This document shows positions 54,901-64,000 of a stretch of 64,000 nt of DNA, in pieces. The notes beneath the pieces were generated by a model that made no database searches, was not told the DNA's origin, and worked only from the letters and a program-made list of their open reading frames with translations. The stretch comes from Nipponacmea schrenckii (Eukaryota > Mollusca > Gastropoda > Lottiidae): assembly GCA_030562195.1 (NCBI GenBank), contig CM060200.1:24839023-24903022 (forward strand), written 5' to 3'. The translations under genes were made by a program, and so were the position numbers. Numbering within the stretch: the stretch's first letter is position 1; every line of letters starts with the position of its first letter.

Positions 54901-57900
54901 CGAGAGCTGAGAATTGTCACAGTCAATTCTATTAATCCCAATGTTACCAACCTCATTTATGAGGAGAGCTTTAATAGTAACACCACTGCGATTCCTGATT
55001 GCTGAACTGTCTAGACTGTATAGAAAAGACCATTCAAATCAAAATACAGCTGTTATTATTTTTTTTTTTCAAATTCTAAAATAACATTGTGGAAAATTCT
55101 AATTAAAAATTAAAAATCCTAATAATTCTGATACAAATTCAAGACCCTGTTGAAAATTCTAATTGAAAACCTTGTTAAAAATTCTAATAAAAATTTAAAA
55201 CTAACCTGGTCCTACACTGAGAAATCTGTTGACGTTCTTGGGGTTCACATCAGGTGAATAGTTAGCTAGTCCTGCTGTAGCAGCAGCAAATGCTGTGGTT
55301 GCTGCAGATGAACTTGACCTATACAATAAGATATTAACAATAAAATGGAAAGGAATTCTGTAATATTTCTAGTAAAGTCTAAGGTATGCTCTTATGATAA
55401 TGTCAACAGGTATGAAAGAGAGGTAACAATATGGAACCAGTCTGATAGAACTATGGAGATGAATTTCTCTGGCACTTCTACTCCTCCATTTTATTGAAAT
55501 GTTTTGAAACATCTAAAAATTTTAAAATTGCAAGGTTGATGAGAAGAGGTTACGCAGAGTTCTTTTTTTTTTTTAATAAATTGTCTTTGACCCTATGAGG
55601 GTATACTCTGTATAGTGCACTGATTTCTGTTTTTAAATTAGTAAGACTTAAAGGTTATTCTAAGTAATTCCGAAATTGGAAAGAAAGATTCATTTTGTGT
55701 AAAAGATAATTATACGTATAAAAAATGGAATTTAGGAGTGAAGATGTCAAGAAATTTACATTAAAAAAACGACTAGAAACTGAAAATATTTAAAATTTGA
55801 AGAGAGCAAGCTAAAGACTATGTTCTAATCTACCCATGCAAAGAAAAATTTTGGAGTCAAAGTCATTAAAATTAAAATCAAATAAAAGTTGAAATTGAAA
55901 AAGGATAAGATTTAAAGGGAATTCCAGCGGGGGAAAACCAGCTTCAAATCCATCCTGAGAAATAGGAAATAATAAAACTAACAAACCGTAGACCTTTTAC
56001 ATCACCATGACAACAGTAGAATGCACAAAATACTAGGAAACAACGACAATATCTTACCCATACCTTCTTTTAGATGCTCGCGAAGAGGTAACCACGGCAC
56101 CTGCTTTAGCATGAGGTGGGGAACCTTCAACTTGAGCAAAGCTACCTCTAGGACTAGAGATGTTGATTGATTCGGCTTCAGCACTACCACGTTTACCTGA
56201 AACTGACAGGTTAAAAAAATTTCATTTCAGTCATAATATAAGCAGAATCTACTTTTTTTTGTGATCTGCAATGTAATCTAACAAGTTTTCTACCATAGTC
56301 ATGTTCATCAAAACATTTAACTGGCTGTCGCAAAAAGATGAGATATATTTTTAAAATGAGTGAAGGAGAAACAATACTGTGTTCTGAAATACTAGCAAAT
56401 GTTAGTCACAATTATTCCATTTGAATTCTGCTTCACAATAAATCATTGTTTGTCTCACTTGAATATCTTAACATTCAACTTACATGGTTTTATTTTGATT
56501 TGTGGTGCTATGATATTTGGTGAAGAATAACTGTAACTAATAGGAGAAGGAGCTCGGCGTAGTTTTGGACTAACTGAAGGAGATCTAGAACGAGAGGTTT
56601 TAGGAGAAGATCCCTGCTTTGGTGATGTTGATCGAAACTTAGGTGAGGGTACACGTATTGGTGATGAAGTTGGCAGAGGTTTGATAACTCGTATTGGACT
56701 ACTTGATGGTGACAAAGTTAACGTTTCCAAACTAACAGGTTGTACATCCGACATCTTGCAGGGTGTTGATGGACTCCTTGGTCGACCTTTATTACCATTC
56801 TGTTTCAAATTAAATTTGATTTTCTTTGGACTACCGAGTGGTGAAGGTATGGGACTAACTTGAGGTGTGCCAGGAGTCAAGGTATCCGAACTTGCAGCGG
56901 AACTTAACGTATAATGACTCGTTCGCATCAAAGTCTCGTTAAAATCAGACGGTGCTCCTGAAATTATTAATGGAGGTGCCAGTTTGCCCTCAGTGTCACT
57001 ATCACACGCATCAACAGATGACTCTCCAGCTTCAAAATCTGATAAAACTACCCCTGAAGATGTGGTGGATGAATCTTCCATGGTTATTGAAGGAACATCA
57101 GGTATTTCATGGTCGTAAAGAGTCTCACAAGAAGCTATAGGTGCTAGTTTAGGTTTTGGAGGTATGAGATATGTAGATAATTCTGACCGACTATCATCAC
57201 TATCAACAGATTCTCCTCGTTCAACTGCAAAACAAAATTACCAATACTTGAGTCGAGTTATTTAAGCAATAAACCCTATGGTAGTTATGGCTAGGACAAG
57301 GGTTCGCTGCAAAATTAAAATTTGCTTTAGTTAAATCCAATGTGAATATGTAGGTGTAAGATTATTCCCCATTGTTTTATATATCAAGAAAATAGTATTT
57401 ATATATAAAAATTAATCATTTCTTAATTTCAAGACACATTTGCAGTAATTTGATAAATATCATATTTTGTTTTGCAAATGAAATGAAATGAAGTTTTACA
57501 TCCCACTCTTCTGCACCTTATGGGCTAATGTTGTATAATGAAGACTTTATTATGAAGCTATTTGATCAGATTGCTGTTACTGTAAATCAACTTACTTTTT
57601 GTGCTTTGGAAGCCCCCAAGAGGAAGTCTGTCTATAGCTTGAGAATCATTCATACAGCCTGTACTGATACGTCGAAACTTCTCAGCTTGTGGCTTGATAA
57701 CATATTTTGAATCAACTTCAGGTGGTTCACCTGTAAAGTCTGTGTGAGGTGGACTACCTTCTTCAGCATCAGATAAGGATCTGTTAAAAATGAATCAAAT
57801 TAGAGATTTATTGTCAAGTTAAAAATAGAACCATTTTCCAGAAGTACTAGCACTCATTACCAAAAATGAATTTAAATTGCCTGTAAAAATTGAATCTATC

Positions 57901-60900
57901 TGTTGATCTATAAGAATTTTCTAAATTCATATTTAGAATATGTTGATAGTGATGAAAACAAAATTTTATTTGAAAAATAACTCTCAAATTAACCTCCACC
58001 ACTCTACTCAGGGATGCATTCTTGGACCCTATGCCAAGTCTCTGAAGGAATGTTAGATCTAACTCTTTTGTACTCAATCCTGGCATCTTCAGGAATGGAT
58101 ATAAAAAATCAACAAGATTACAATATTTCACATTATACAAAAGACAATACTTACTGTACAGAGCACATACTGGAGTCTATATTAGTAGCTTCCGGATTTT
58201 TATACACACGTTTTAATGCCTCTAACAAAGTCTGACCAGTAGTAAATACACGGTATGTTAATAGGAATGTATTTAGAAAATCGATGCTAAGAAACCTCAA
58301 ATCAGTTAGTCTATCTAGAAGTCGCTCTACACTAGCATGCCGAATCTACAATACAAAAATTAGGGAGTAAGAAGACATATATTCTTATGTTCAATGTTCT
58401 GTGGATGGCATCCAAAATCAAACGGAACAAGTAGACAGGATCTATTTGCTAAAATAAAGTATCTAAATCAGACAAATGAAAGATAACATCTTAAATCAAA
58501 TGGTATGTAATTTTCTGTTATTAATTCTATTGCCAAAATCCAGTTTTTAAATCAAATTTTAAAATTCGTTTTTACAAACTATACTAATAGTTCTAAGGAC
58601 ACTTCATGAAACATAGCAAAAATTAAACTTGGAGTTACCAAATATTCCAAATATTATATTCACTTATAGATTAGGTTATTATCTCCCTTTTTGGTATAAA
58701 ACAAGGCAATGTAATATGATGTTACTTTTATTTCTCACAGGCATGATTATTTTAGCTGCAACATTCTGACAACATTGATTGAATACGTAACAAGACTCTA
58801 GGTCTAGATATATTAAATGGTTACAGTTTCTCATCATAATTAACAAATCTGATAAATACTGATTTTAAAACAGAGTTGTTTCCTTTGGTAGCAATGTCTA
58901 TATTCACATTAGGTTGAAAGTTGTTATTTTTGAATAATTAGCTATAGGTCCATGAATGAAGATAAAGTAATTACCTGTGGAACCTTGCATGAATTGAGAG
59001 TTCGACTAAACTTAATATCAACATCATCTCTAAACAGTTTGGGATCTGACCTATAATTATAATTAATAAGAAATTACACTCATGCAAATAACAAGTTTGA
59101 GTACCATGTGGTCAGACACTAATAATTGTACACATCTATAATGCTTTTGTTTATGAAAATGGTGTAGAATATATTATTGTTATTGTAGTCTATATTAGAA
59201 ATAGTAGAAGAGCTCTATGGTTTCCAAACCCATATTTTTATGTTTTGACCATAAAGCTTGGGCTTTCTATCATGAGATATAAATTAATACATCTGTAGGC
59301 CTATATTGTTATAGCAAACAACCAATATAAACAACCATACAACTTATTATATTTTCATTGATTAGGCTACTACAGGTATTTAAAGGACATTTTTGCATTA
59401 CAGACCACAATGAGTTTTGTAGCATATTATACCCTCTACCAGATGTTACGTGGGATATCAAAGTCATGATGCCAATGGCAATATATTTAGTACATTGTAC
59501 TCTATTATATTAAGCTGTGAAATTCTCTGTTCTTTCAAAATTATCAATAAAATGTAAGGTTTTGTGGTGATATCCCTGAATTTACCAGCATAAAAACATT
59601 GTATTACATGGAAAAATTATTATATTTCATAGACCAGCAAACCCTTAAAATAATTCAAAATGTGCTACCTATGCTAATAATATGATACTGTGCAAGTAAT
59701 AAAATGGGATTAAATGGTAAAAATAGGAATAAGCTATCCCTTCACAGAGTTTGTAAGAGGGGTTTATCAAAGGAAGTTAAAAGGTTATAAAATGAGTTCC
59801 ATTATGCTACAAATCAGCACGCTTGTCACTTTCCCATAATATTCAGCAATTACAATTAACGCAGTAAAGAAACATAGAAAACAGTTTCTCAATTTGTTTA
59901 CTAAAGTGGTTACTCTAGTATATGAACAAGGCCTGCAGCTTTTTCATTCAATTGATGTAAATTGGGTATGGATAATCCAGGAAGATCAATACCGTCAAGA
60001 TGTTGACCAAGGACAAGCTGGTAAAAAGGATTCCAAATAAACCAAACCAAATCAAACTTGTTATCCTTTTAAATAATGATTGTTACATGCTTTTCTTACT
60101 AAGTGTAAGCTCATGAAGTTATGGGTTAGTGACAAGCAAGTGAAAAATGAGTATAATTAAAAATCGTATTAAAAAAAGAAGAAGAAAAGAAGAATTATTG
60201 GATGATGTTAGGTGAAAGCTATATGCTACTACTGGTTAAGGACAAAATAGGCAAAGAATATTGAACTACATGGGGAATAACTCTAGTCTACTAGATGACT
60301 CACCAGATCTCACTACTGTGTATGTATCTGTAACATGTGACAAATAATAAATACCTGTTTAACATTTTACTCATTCCCCCACCAAGTCCCTTGTGACTAT
60401 TCACTAACATTTGTTTCATGGAAACAACACTCAAAATTCCTGAGATTATTCCGCCATGAATGTCTCTGCTATCAAGCCTGCGTCAAAAAATCCTTAAAGC
60501 TTTCTTTGAGAATTTAGAGATAAAATGACTAATGCCTTTTGGAATGTTTTAAATCAATTATCAAAGTTTCCTTACTAATTTTTTATTTTGAATTAACGAG
60601 GGGTCCAAGCCTTTATCAGCACATTCCTTTCAGATCAAGGGAAACAAAGTATAGAAATACCATAGTTCATGGGACTAAGGAAAGTCTATTGAGACCAATA
60701 TAGGACAAAGTAGGGAGGAATTTAGAAAAGAGGGGGATCTGATTATCCGAACTTGTAAAACCCTTTGTTGTTTCATGTTCAAAAGTTTCTTAACCCCAAA
60801 TAACAAATCAGAAACAGACCTGACAAAATACCAATCTCAGATCTAGATCTTTGAAATTCCAGCAGCAAAAATTTTACTCTGAAATTTCATGAGCATCAAT

Positions 60901-63900
60901 TTTTACTCTGAAATTTCATGAGCATCAATTTATACTTTGAAATTTCATGAGCATCAATTTTTACTCTGAAATTTCATGAGCATCAATTTATACTCTGAAA
61001 TTTCATTAGCATCAGTCTAAAATTTCATTAGAATCAAATTTTACTTTGAAATTCCATGAACGTCAATTTTTTTTTAAATTTCATGAGCATCAATTCAGAA
61101 TCTGAAATTTCATAGGAATCAAACTTTTATCTGAAATTTCATGAGCATTAATTTTGATTATGAAATTTCAAGAGCATCAAATTTTACTCTGAAATTTCAT
61201 AAGCATCAATTTTATTCTGAAATTTCATGAGCATCAATTTTTACTCTGAAATTTCATCAGCATCAAATTTTACTCTGAAATTTCATAAGCATCAAATTTT
61301 ACTCTGGAATTTCCATAAGCATCAACATTTAGTTTTAAATATCATAAGCATCAAATTTTACTCTGAAATTTCATCACCATCAATTTTTAGTCTATAATTT
61401 CATGAGCATCCATTTTACTCTGAAAATTCATGAGCATCAAATTTACTCTGAAATTTCATCAGCATCATTAGTTCTCAACAAAAAGAGAGCATACAGAGTC
61501 TTTAAACATAAATCATATCATCAATAGTATCTATCTTAGAATAGCAACTGAACATAACTGGACCTAGCTCTATATCCTACAGTGGTAAAGAGATAGAGAG
61601 AAAGTAGAAATGGAGAGATAAAAGAAATGAATGAAAACATACCGTACAGACTGTGGCATTGTGACAGAGGAAGATTCACTCATTGAGCTGTTGAGAAGAT
61701 CACTATACTGTAAATTTTCTATACACTGAAAAAATAATCATAAAGTCATTCAATATGGTTTCTGGCCTTAATGAGGCTTACTCTTATATCTTGCATTAAC
61801 AACATGACAATTTAACAACCAAGGTCTGGTCCAGAAAAATCAGATTATAATTTTCAATATATATCTAAGGCTAATGGTATATGCATCAGTGATGTCATAT
61901 CTTTCTAGAATATTAAACATTTTGGAATATTCTATTGTGATCCTATTGATCTTTGGTTCAGAACATACTGGCTGAAAGTTTTCAAATGCACAAGCATAAA
62001 CAACTGACTTATTACAGGCACTGAATGGAGCTGGGGCCCTAATCTTGAAAACTGAAGAAGATTTTAGTGTTCTGGTCATCTGATTGGTCAACAACTTAAA
62101 TAGATTTTAACTTTAGTATTGTTTTGCAATAAGACTTCTGTATTTCTTAAAATCTGGATTTTATTTGATCAGTTCAGTGGTTGGAGAATAAGGCCCCACT
62201 ATGTGTGGGAGATGAAGACAAAAGAGAGAGATTTGAAGAAGAACTGTCAATGTGTTCTCCTCCCTTTTGGCCACTATATGGGCTTGATAGGAGATCAAAG
62301 AGAGAAACTGGGTTTTGTGGGAGGGGATCGTGTCAGACATTTTACTCACCTGACTGATATCACTACACCACGCAGCCTTTTCATGTAGAGTCGAGGCTAC
62401 TAGACTGATGGTAATGGGTGGCCCACTTTTAGAATCGATAATAATACGGAAATCTAAACCATTATAGTAGTCAGCCTTAACATCTTTATCTAGCGGAGCT
62501 TGCAGTAAATTAGCAGCTGAATTTTGACTTCCAATACTTAAATTTGAATCTAGAGATGATGCTGTAAAAATAATAAATAAATAAGCAACAATATTTAATT
62601 ATAGTTATATTGTTTTGTCGTAGAACAAATATATATATACATATATCCAACCTTCAAGGGATTTTTTGAGTTTCTACTGTTTAAATCAAATTTTTGTATG
62701 TTTTGGTGGAGTTGTTACTATTTTGTCATGTTATTGTTTAAACTGGATATCTTTTAATGCACCCTGATATCGCTACACTACGAATCAAATCACTTGCGAA
62801 GAGAGAAAGAGAGCTACAACCTTCACAAATCTTAAATGTTCAGTGAAGAGAAACAATAAATCTGAATAGACAAATGACTTACTTTCTTCATCAAAGAAAA
62901 ATATGTCTGAATTCGGATCTTCTATTAATGTACAATCTATCAAAGATATTTTACCGTAGTGCTAAAAAATCAAAGATAAAAATATCAAGAGTGACTACAC
63001 TATATAAATCCTAGAGTCTTCACAAAACACAACTCAGTGCCAGTCACTAATCAATGTGTCTAGAAATAGAACAATAGGTGAACACTACGAACACCTGTCC
63101 AATCTGTGATAATCAATTCATAATCCAACCAATGGCAACAGGTGGAAATGTTGTGTCAGGAAATTAGAAACAAGCATGATACAAATTTGTTTAATTGGTA
63201 ATGATTGTAGCATATTGAAACTGGTTAATTAGTAATATATATGTATCAAAATTTAAACATACCGTACACATGGAAATACATATTCAATGAGATATGAGTA
63301 GTTAAAACTGTTAAGGCCTTCTGTCAAGGCCTACTGATATTATCCCTATTTTATTTACAATCTTAGGATGTTCATTTTCCTTATACAGTGATTTTGTGAC
63401 TAAATATTATTCAATATTAGCTCAATATTTTCATTGATACTTTTGAATATCCCTATTTGGATGACATGGAAATTTGAATTAAACATTCTATGGACATCTT
63501 AAAGGGATTCTAAAGAGGTTTTCTAAATCTTTATGTGGAGACATTGACAGCATAAATTCCCACTATTCCAATATTCAATCAGATGTCGGTTGTTCCTGCA
63601 ATTCCACTAAAACTTAGTGTTTGATGACATCACTCATCTCAAAGACCTTATGTAATGAATTGCAGGAACCACATATATTTCAACAATACACATAAAAATT
63701 GTAGGAAAACCTCTTCCTCCAGTCCTTTAATATGACTGCAGTTACAGTTCATTTTAAAGAGGTTTAACAAGATGTCTTAAAAACTACCCATGGTCAGTAT
63801 TGGGGCCTTTTTACTACAATGATCAATGAAACTGCACTAATACACTCGTACAAGGGTTTAGTTCTATCAATTATACATATTGGACTACATTAGTAGCCTA

Positions 63901-64000
63901 TTGCCAATAAATGACAGTCATTGGGAATTTTACACTACAGCAAGTTTCATAGTAATAAACATTTGATCTTATAGACCTTAAAGACTTACAGTCAGGGGAT
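47416..64000 (-). CDS. RASGRF: Ras-specific guanine nucleotide-releasing factor (RASGRF1/2 family), 5' end outside window
   Basis: RASGRF proteins are large membrane-associated exchange factors: the CDC25-type domain loads Ras with GTP, and a DH-PH module (outside or at the edge of this window) acts on Rac. Exons in transcript order are a partial 63990-64000, then 62883-62961, 62350-62561, 61643-61725, 60355-60477, 58975-59050, 58155-58345, 57596-57780, 56484-57224, 56064-56196, 55206-55318, either 54655-54773 or 52619-52740, 51788-51967, 51541-51638, 50999-51083, 50475-50672, 50076-50155, 47964-48081, 47717-47785 and 47416-47532 (stop TGA 47416-47418). From 62961 this is 999 or 1000 residues. 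Order of parts: end of PH2, REM, Ser/Pro-rich linker, RasGEF. RASGRF1 and RASGRF2 cannot be told apart here, and an invertebrate probably has one gene. N-terminal PH, IQ and DH parts are to the right. Confidence 0.95.
48120..50045. repeat. 51-bp minisatellite, about 37 copies, RASGRF intron
   Basis: The unit is about TAGAGCAATATAGAAATACC plus ACTGTTAAAATAGTGCTCAA plus TACATCAATTG. Variants change GCAATATAGA to GTGATGTAGA or GTAATATAAA. Longer blocks of several units are themselves duplicated (compare 48715-49480 with 49555-49990). The unit is a multiple of three, so minus-strand frames stay open over long stretches; they are not genes. Confidence 0.93.
50690..50900. repeat. Dispersed repeat fragment (ATGAAATGAA..CTCTTCTG family) and unassigned sequence
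   Basis: The start ATGAAATGAATTTTATGTCT plus CACTCTTCTG matches the dispersed family also seen at 37573 and 57480. The rest of the interval up to the next exon is not recognised. Confidence 0.4.
52619..52740 (-). CDS. RASGRF: RASGRF alternative exon B (diverged duplicate of exon A)
   Basis: It has a strong acceptor (TTTTGTTCAG before 52740) and a donor CCAGAG|GTGATT. It starts in phase 1 and ends in phase 0, the same as exon A. It codes [15 protein letters not shown] and then [20 protein letters not shown]. Over 23 aligned residues after the linker about 12 are identical to exon A, including AATMR, NILK and the W. The final HQQ of A is replaced by FPE, and the conserved SKH by VKF. If both exons were joined, B would be read CAT TAA, a stop after one codon. 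Confidence 0.85.
52860..53425. repeat. About 41-bp AT-rich minisatellite between RASGRF exons A and B
   Basis: About 13 copies of a unit like AAATTTCTATATAACAGTGT plus AACATTTACTTAGTATGTTTA begin 120 bp upstream (in transcript terms) of exon B. Right-hand copies carry AAAGTTTCTATA and GTGGAACA variants. Confidence 0.88.
53430..54650. other. Intron between RASGRF exons A and B, no recognised element
   Basis: AT-rich sequence. I see no coding exon, complete transposon or RNA gene. If A and B are spliced as alternatives, this interval is where regulatory pairing or silencer sequences would be expected, but none could be identified by eye. Confidence 0.4.
54655..54773 (-). CDS. RASGRF: RASGRF alternative exon A (canonical version of the pre-catalytic segment)
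   Basis: The exon codes a hydrophilic start and then [20 protein letters not shown] and HWVSKHQQ, close to the vertebrate IRR.ATNRVLNVLRHWVSKH that ends the REM region. The donor is CAACAG|GTGATA in phase 0. The start is less certain: the acceptor AATAG at 54774 gives the phase 1 needed after the upstream exon. A stronger-looking acceptor CCTTAG (start at 54805) gives phase 2 and would not fit. Like exon B, it joins to [10 protein letters not shown] in exon 51788-51967. Confidence 0.8.
55206..57224 (-). CDS. RASGRF: RASGRF exons coding a long Ser/Pro-rich linker
   Basis: Exon 56484-57224 (741 nt) is the largest of the gene. Its product starts acidic ([14 protein letters not shown]) and becomes basic and rich in SP pairs, with SSPIRV occurring twice about ten residues apart, and strings such as [20 protein letters not shown]. 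More than a dozen SP or TP sites make it a likely target of proline-directed kinases. Exon 56064-56196 continues with [17 protein letters not shown]. Exon 55206-55318 has [20 protein letters not shown], recalling the alanine-rich ATAAAGHGSP segment of vertebrate RASGRF2. The region is expected to be disordered. Confidence 0.9.
57478..57535 (+). repeat. Short copy of the ATGAAATGAA..CTCTTCTG dispersed repeat
   Basis: ATGAAATGAAATGAAGTTTT plus ACATCCCACTCTTCTGCACC matches 37573 and 50690. It lies 60 bp downstream of a RASGRF exon. Confidence 0.5.
57596..59050 (-). CDS. RASGRF: RASGRF exons coding the REM (RasGEF-N) domain, first part
   Basis: Exon 58975-59050 codes [20 protein letters not shown], matching the vertebrate [20 protein letters not shown]. 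Exon 58155-58345 holds the REM core [20 protein letters not shown] followed by [20 protein letters not shown]. Exon 57596-57780 starts the linker with acidic and Ser/Pro residues and contains [10 protein letters not shown], which includes an RxxL pattern like a destruction box; RASGRF proteins are known to carry such a box in this linker, but this site is only a candidate. In the family REM packs against and supports the catalytic domain. Confidence 0.93.
59950..60110 (+). mobile_element. SINE-like dispersed repeat, copy in plus orientation
   Basis: GGGTATGGATAATCCAGGAA, then GACCAAGGACAAGCTGGTAA and AACTTGTTATCCTTTTAAAT align with the inverted copies at 33195-33350 and 44690-44935. It lies in the RASGRF intron left of the cassette exon. 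Confidence 0.65.
60355..60477 (-). CDS. RASGRF: RASGRF phase-symmetric cassette exon
   Basis: The exon has an acceptor GACGCAG at 60478-60484 and a donor AACAG|GTATTT at 60355/60354. Length is 123 nt, with phase 2 at both ends, so it can be included or skipped without changing the frame. It codes 41 residues including [19 protein letters not shown] and a [10 protein letters not shown] stretch, and I recall no counterpart between PH2 and REM in vertebrate RASGRF. Skipping joins TMPQSV-R directly to [11 protein letters not shown], the vertebrate-like arrangement. Confidence 0.8.
60855..61475. repeat. 29-bp minisatellite, about 20 copies, RASGRF intron
   Basis: The unit is CATGAGCATCAATTTTTACT plus CTGAAATTT. 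Several copies are shortened or carry CATAAGCATCAAATTTTA variants. It fills much of the intron between the cassette exon and exon 61643-61725. Confidence 0.92.
61643..62961 (-). CDS. RASGRF: RASGRF exons coding the end of the second PH domain
   Basis: Exon 62883-62961 starts [19 protein letters not shown], close to the [14 protein letters not shown] of vertebrate RASGRF1. Exon 62350-62561 carries a 30-residue Ser/Asn-rich start, then [20 protein letters not shown] and [11 protein letters not shown], the final strand and helix of the PH fold with its conserved tryptophan. Exon 61643-61725 starts [11 protein letters not shown] and ends TMPQSVR, like the vertebrate CIDNIR..V.VP segment. The 11-nt piece at 63990-64000, ending in a GTAAGT donor, would code PLT before HYGK and fits the phase, but it is too short to be sure of. 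Confidence 0.92.
63499..63730. mobile_element. TTAA-flanked fold-back element, second family
   Basis: The left end TTAAAGGGATTCTAAAGAGG plus TTTTCTAAATCTTTATGTG is mirrored by the right end, whose reverse complement starts TTAAAGGACTGGAGGAAGAG and continues GTTTTCCTACAATTTTTATGTG. TTAA lies at both borders. An inner part (CAATCAGATGTC..TG..TTCC..CA.T..ACT) recurs near 52385-52445. It lies in the RASGRF intron at the right edge; the rest of 62962-63989 shows nothing else. Confidence 0.7.

Noticed and set aside
54966..55016. Possible small RASGRF exon coding [16 protein letters not shown]
   Set aside because: The first acceptor gives an immediate stop and no donor yields the phase needed by the next exon.
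56952..57140. Plus-strand frames across the RASGRF linker exon
   Set aside because: They are antisense shadows of the long SP-rich exon on the minus strand.

Overview
The window is nuclear DNA of an animal. It is AT-rich, its genes are split into many short exons with GT-AG introns, and the introns are full of tandem repeats and short transposons. Protein similarity and the repeat families (short elements with GTCCGTCC ends, tRNA-like SINEs, many TIR miniature elements) suggest an invertebrate, most likely a mollusc such as a gastropod. The species cannot be fixed from the sequence alone.

Three conserved genes were rebuilt exon by exon; exon lengths, phases and splice sites all agree. (1) SMC5, minus strand, 593-16301: 21 exons, 921 codons, running off the left edge before the C-terminal ATPase half. 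(2) VPS45, plus strand, 17291-39788: 14 exons, 564 residues, complete. (3) A RASGRF-family Ras guanine-nucleotide exchange factor, minus strand, 47416-64000: about 20 exons, about 1000 codons, complete at the C-terminus and cut by the right edge inside its second PH domain. SMC5 and VPS45 are head to head, with 989 bp between their start codons. VPS45 and RASGRF converge on a repeat-rich intergenic stretch, which also holds an unrecognised two-exon coding remnant with an in-frame stop (45158-45521).

Repeats by region: SMC5 introns hold a PIF/Harbinger end (1-320), TIR elements with perfect or near-perfect target duplications (901-1221, 1864-2769, 5589-6075, 13764-14570), fold-back elements and several minisatellites. 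One minisatellite (4021-5320) is made of copies of the splice acceptor and start of the adjacent SMC5 exon. VPS45 intron 9 is 15.4 kb long, and about 9 kb of it is a higher-order satellite that alternates 41-bp minisatellite blocks with a long single-copy-like spacer. The RASGRF introns hold 51-bp, about 41-bp and 29-bp arrays.

The most interesting biology is in RASGRF. Two related exons (54655-54773 and 52619-52740) encode alternative versions of the same segment before the catalytic domain. Their phases allow either one but not both: joining them gives a stop after one codon. A 123-nt phase-symmetric cassette exon lies further upstream. The three genes work in separate processes: SMC5/6 genome maintenance, endosomal SNARE assembly and Ras activation.
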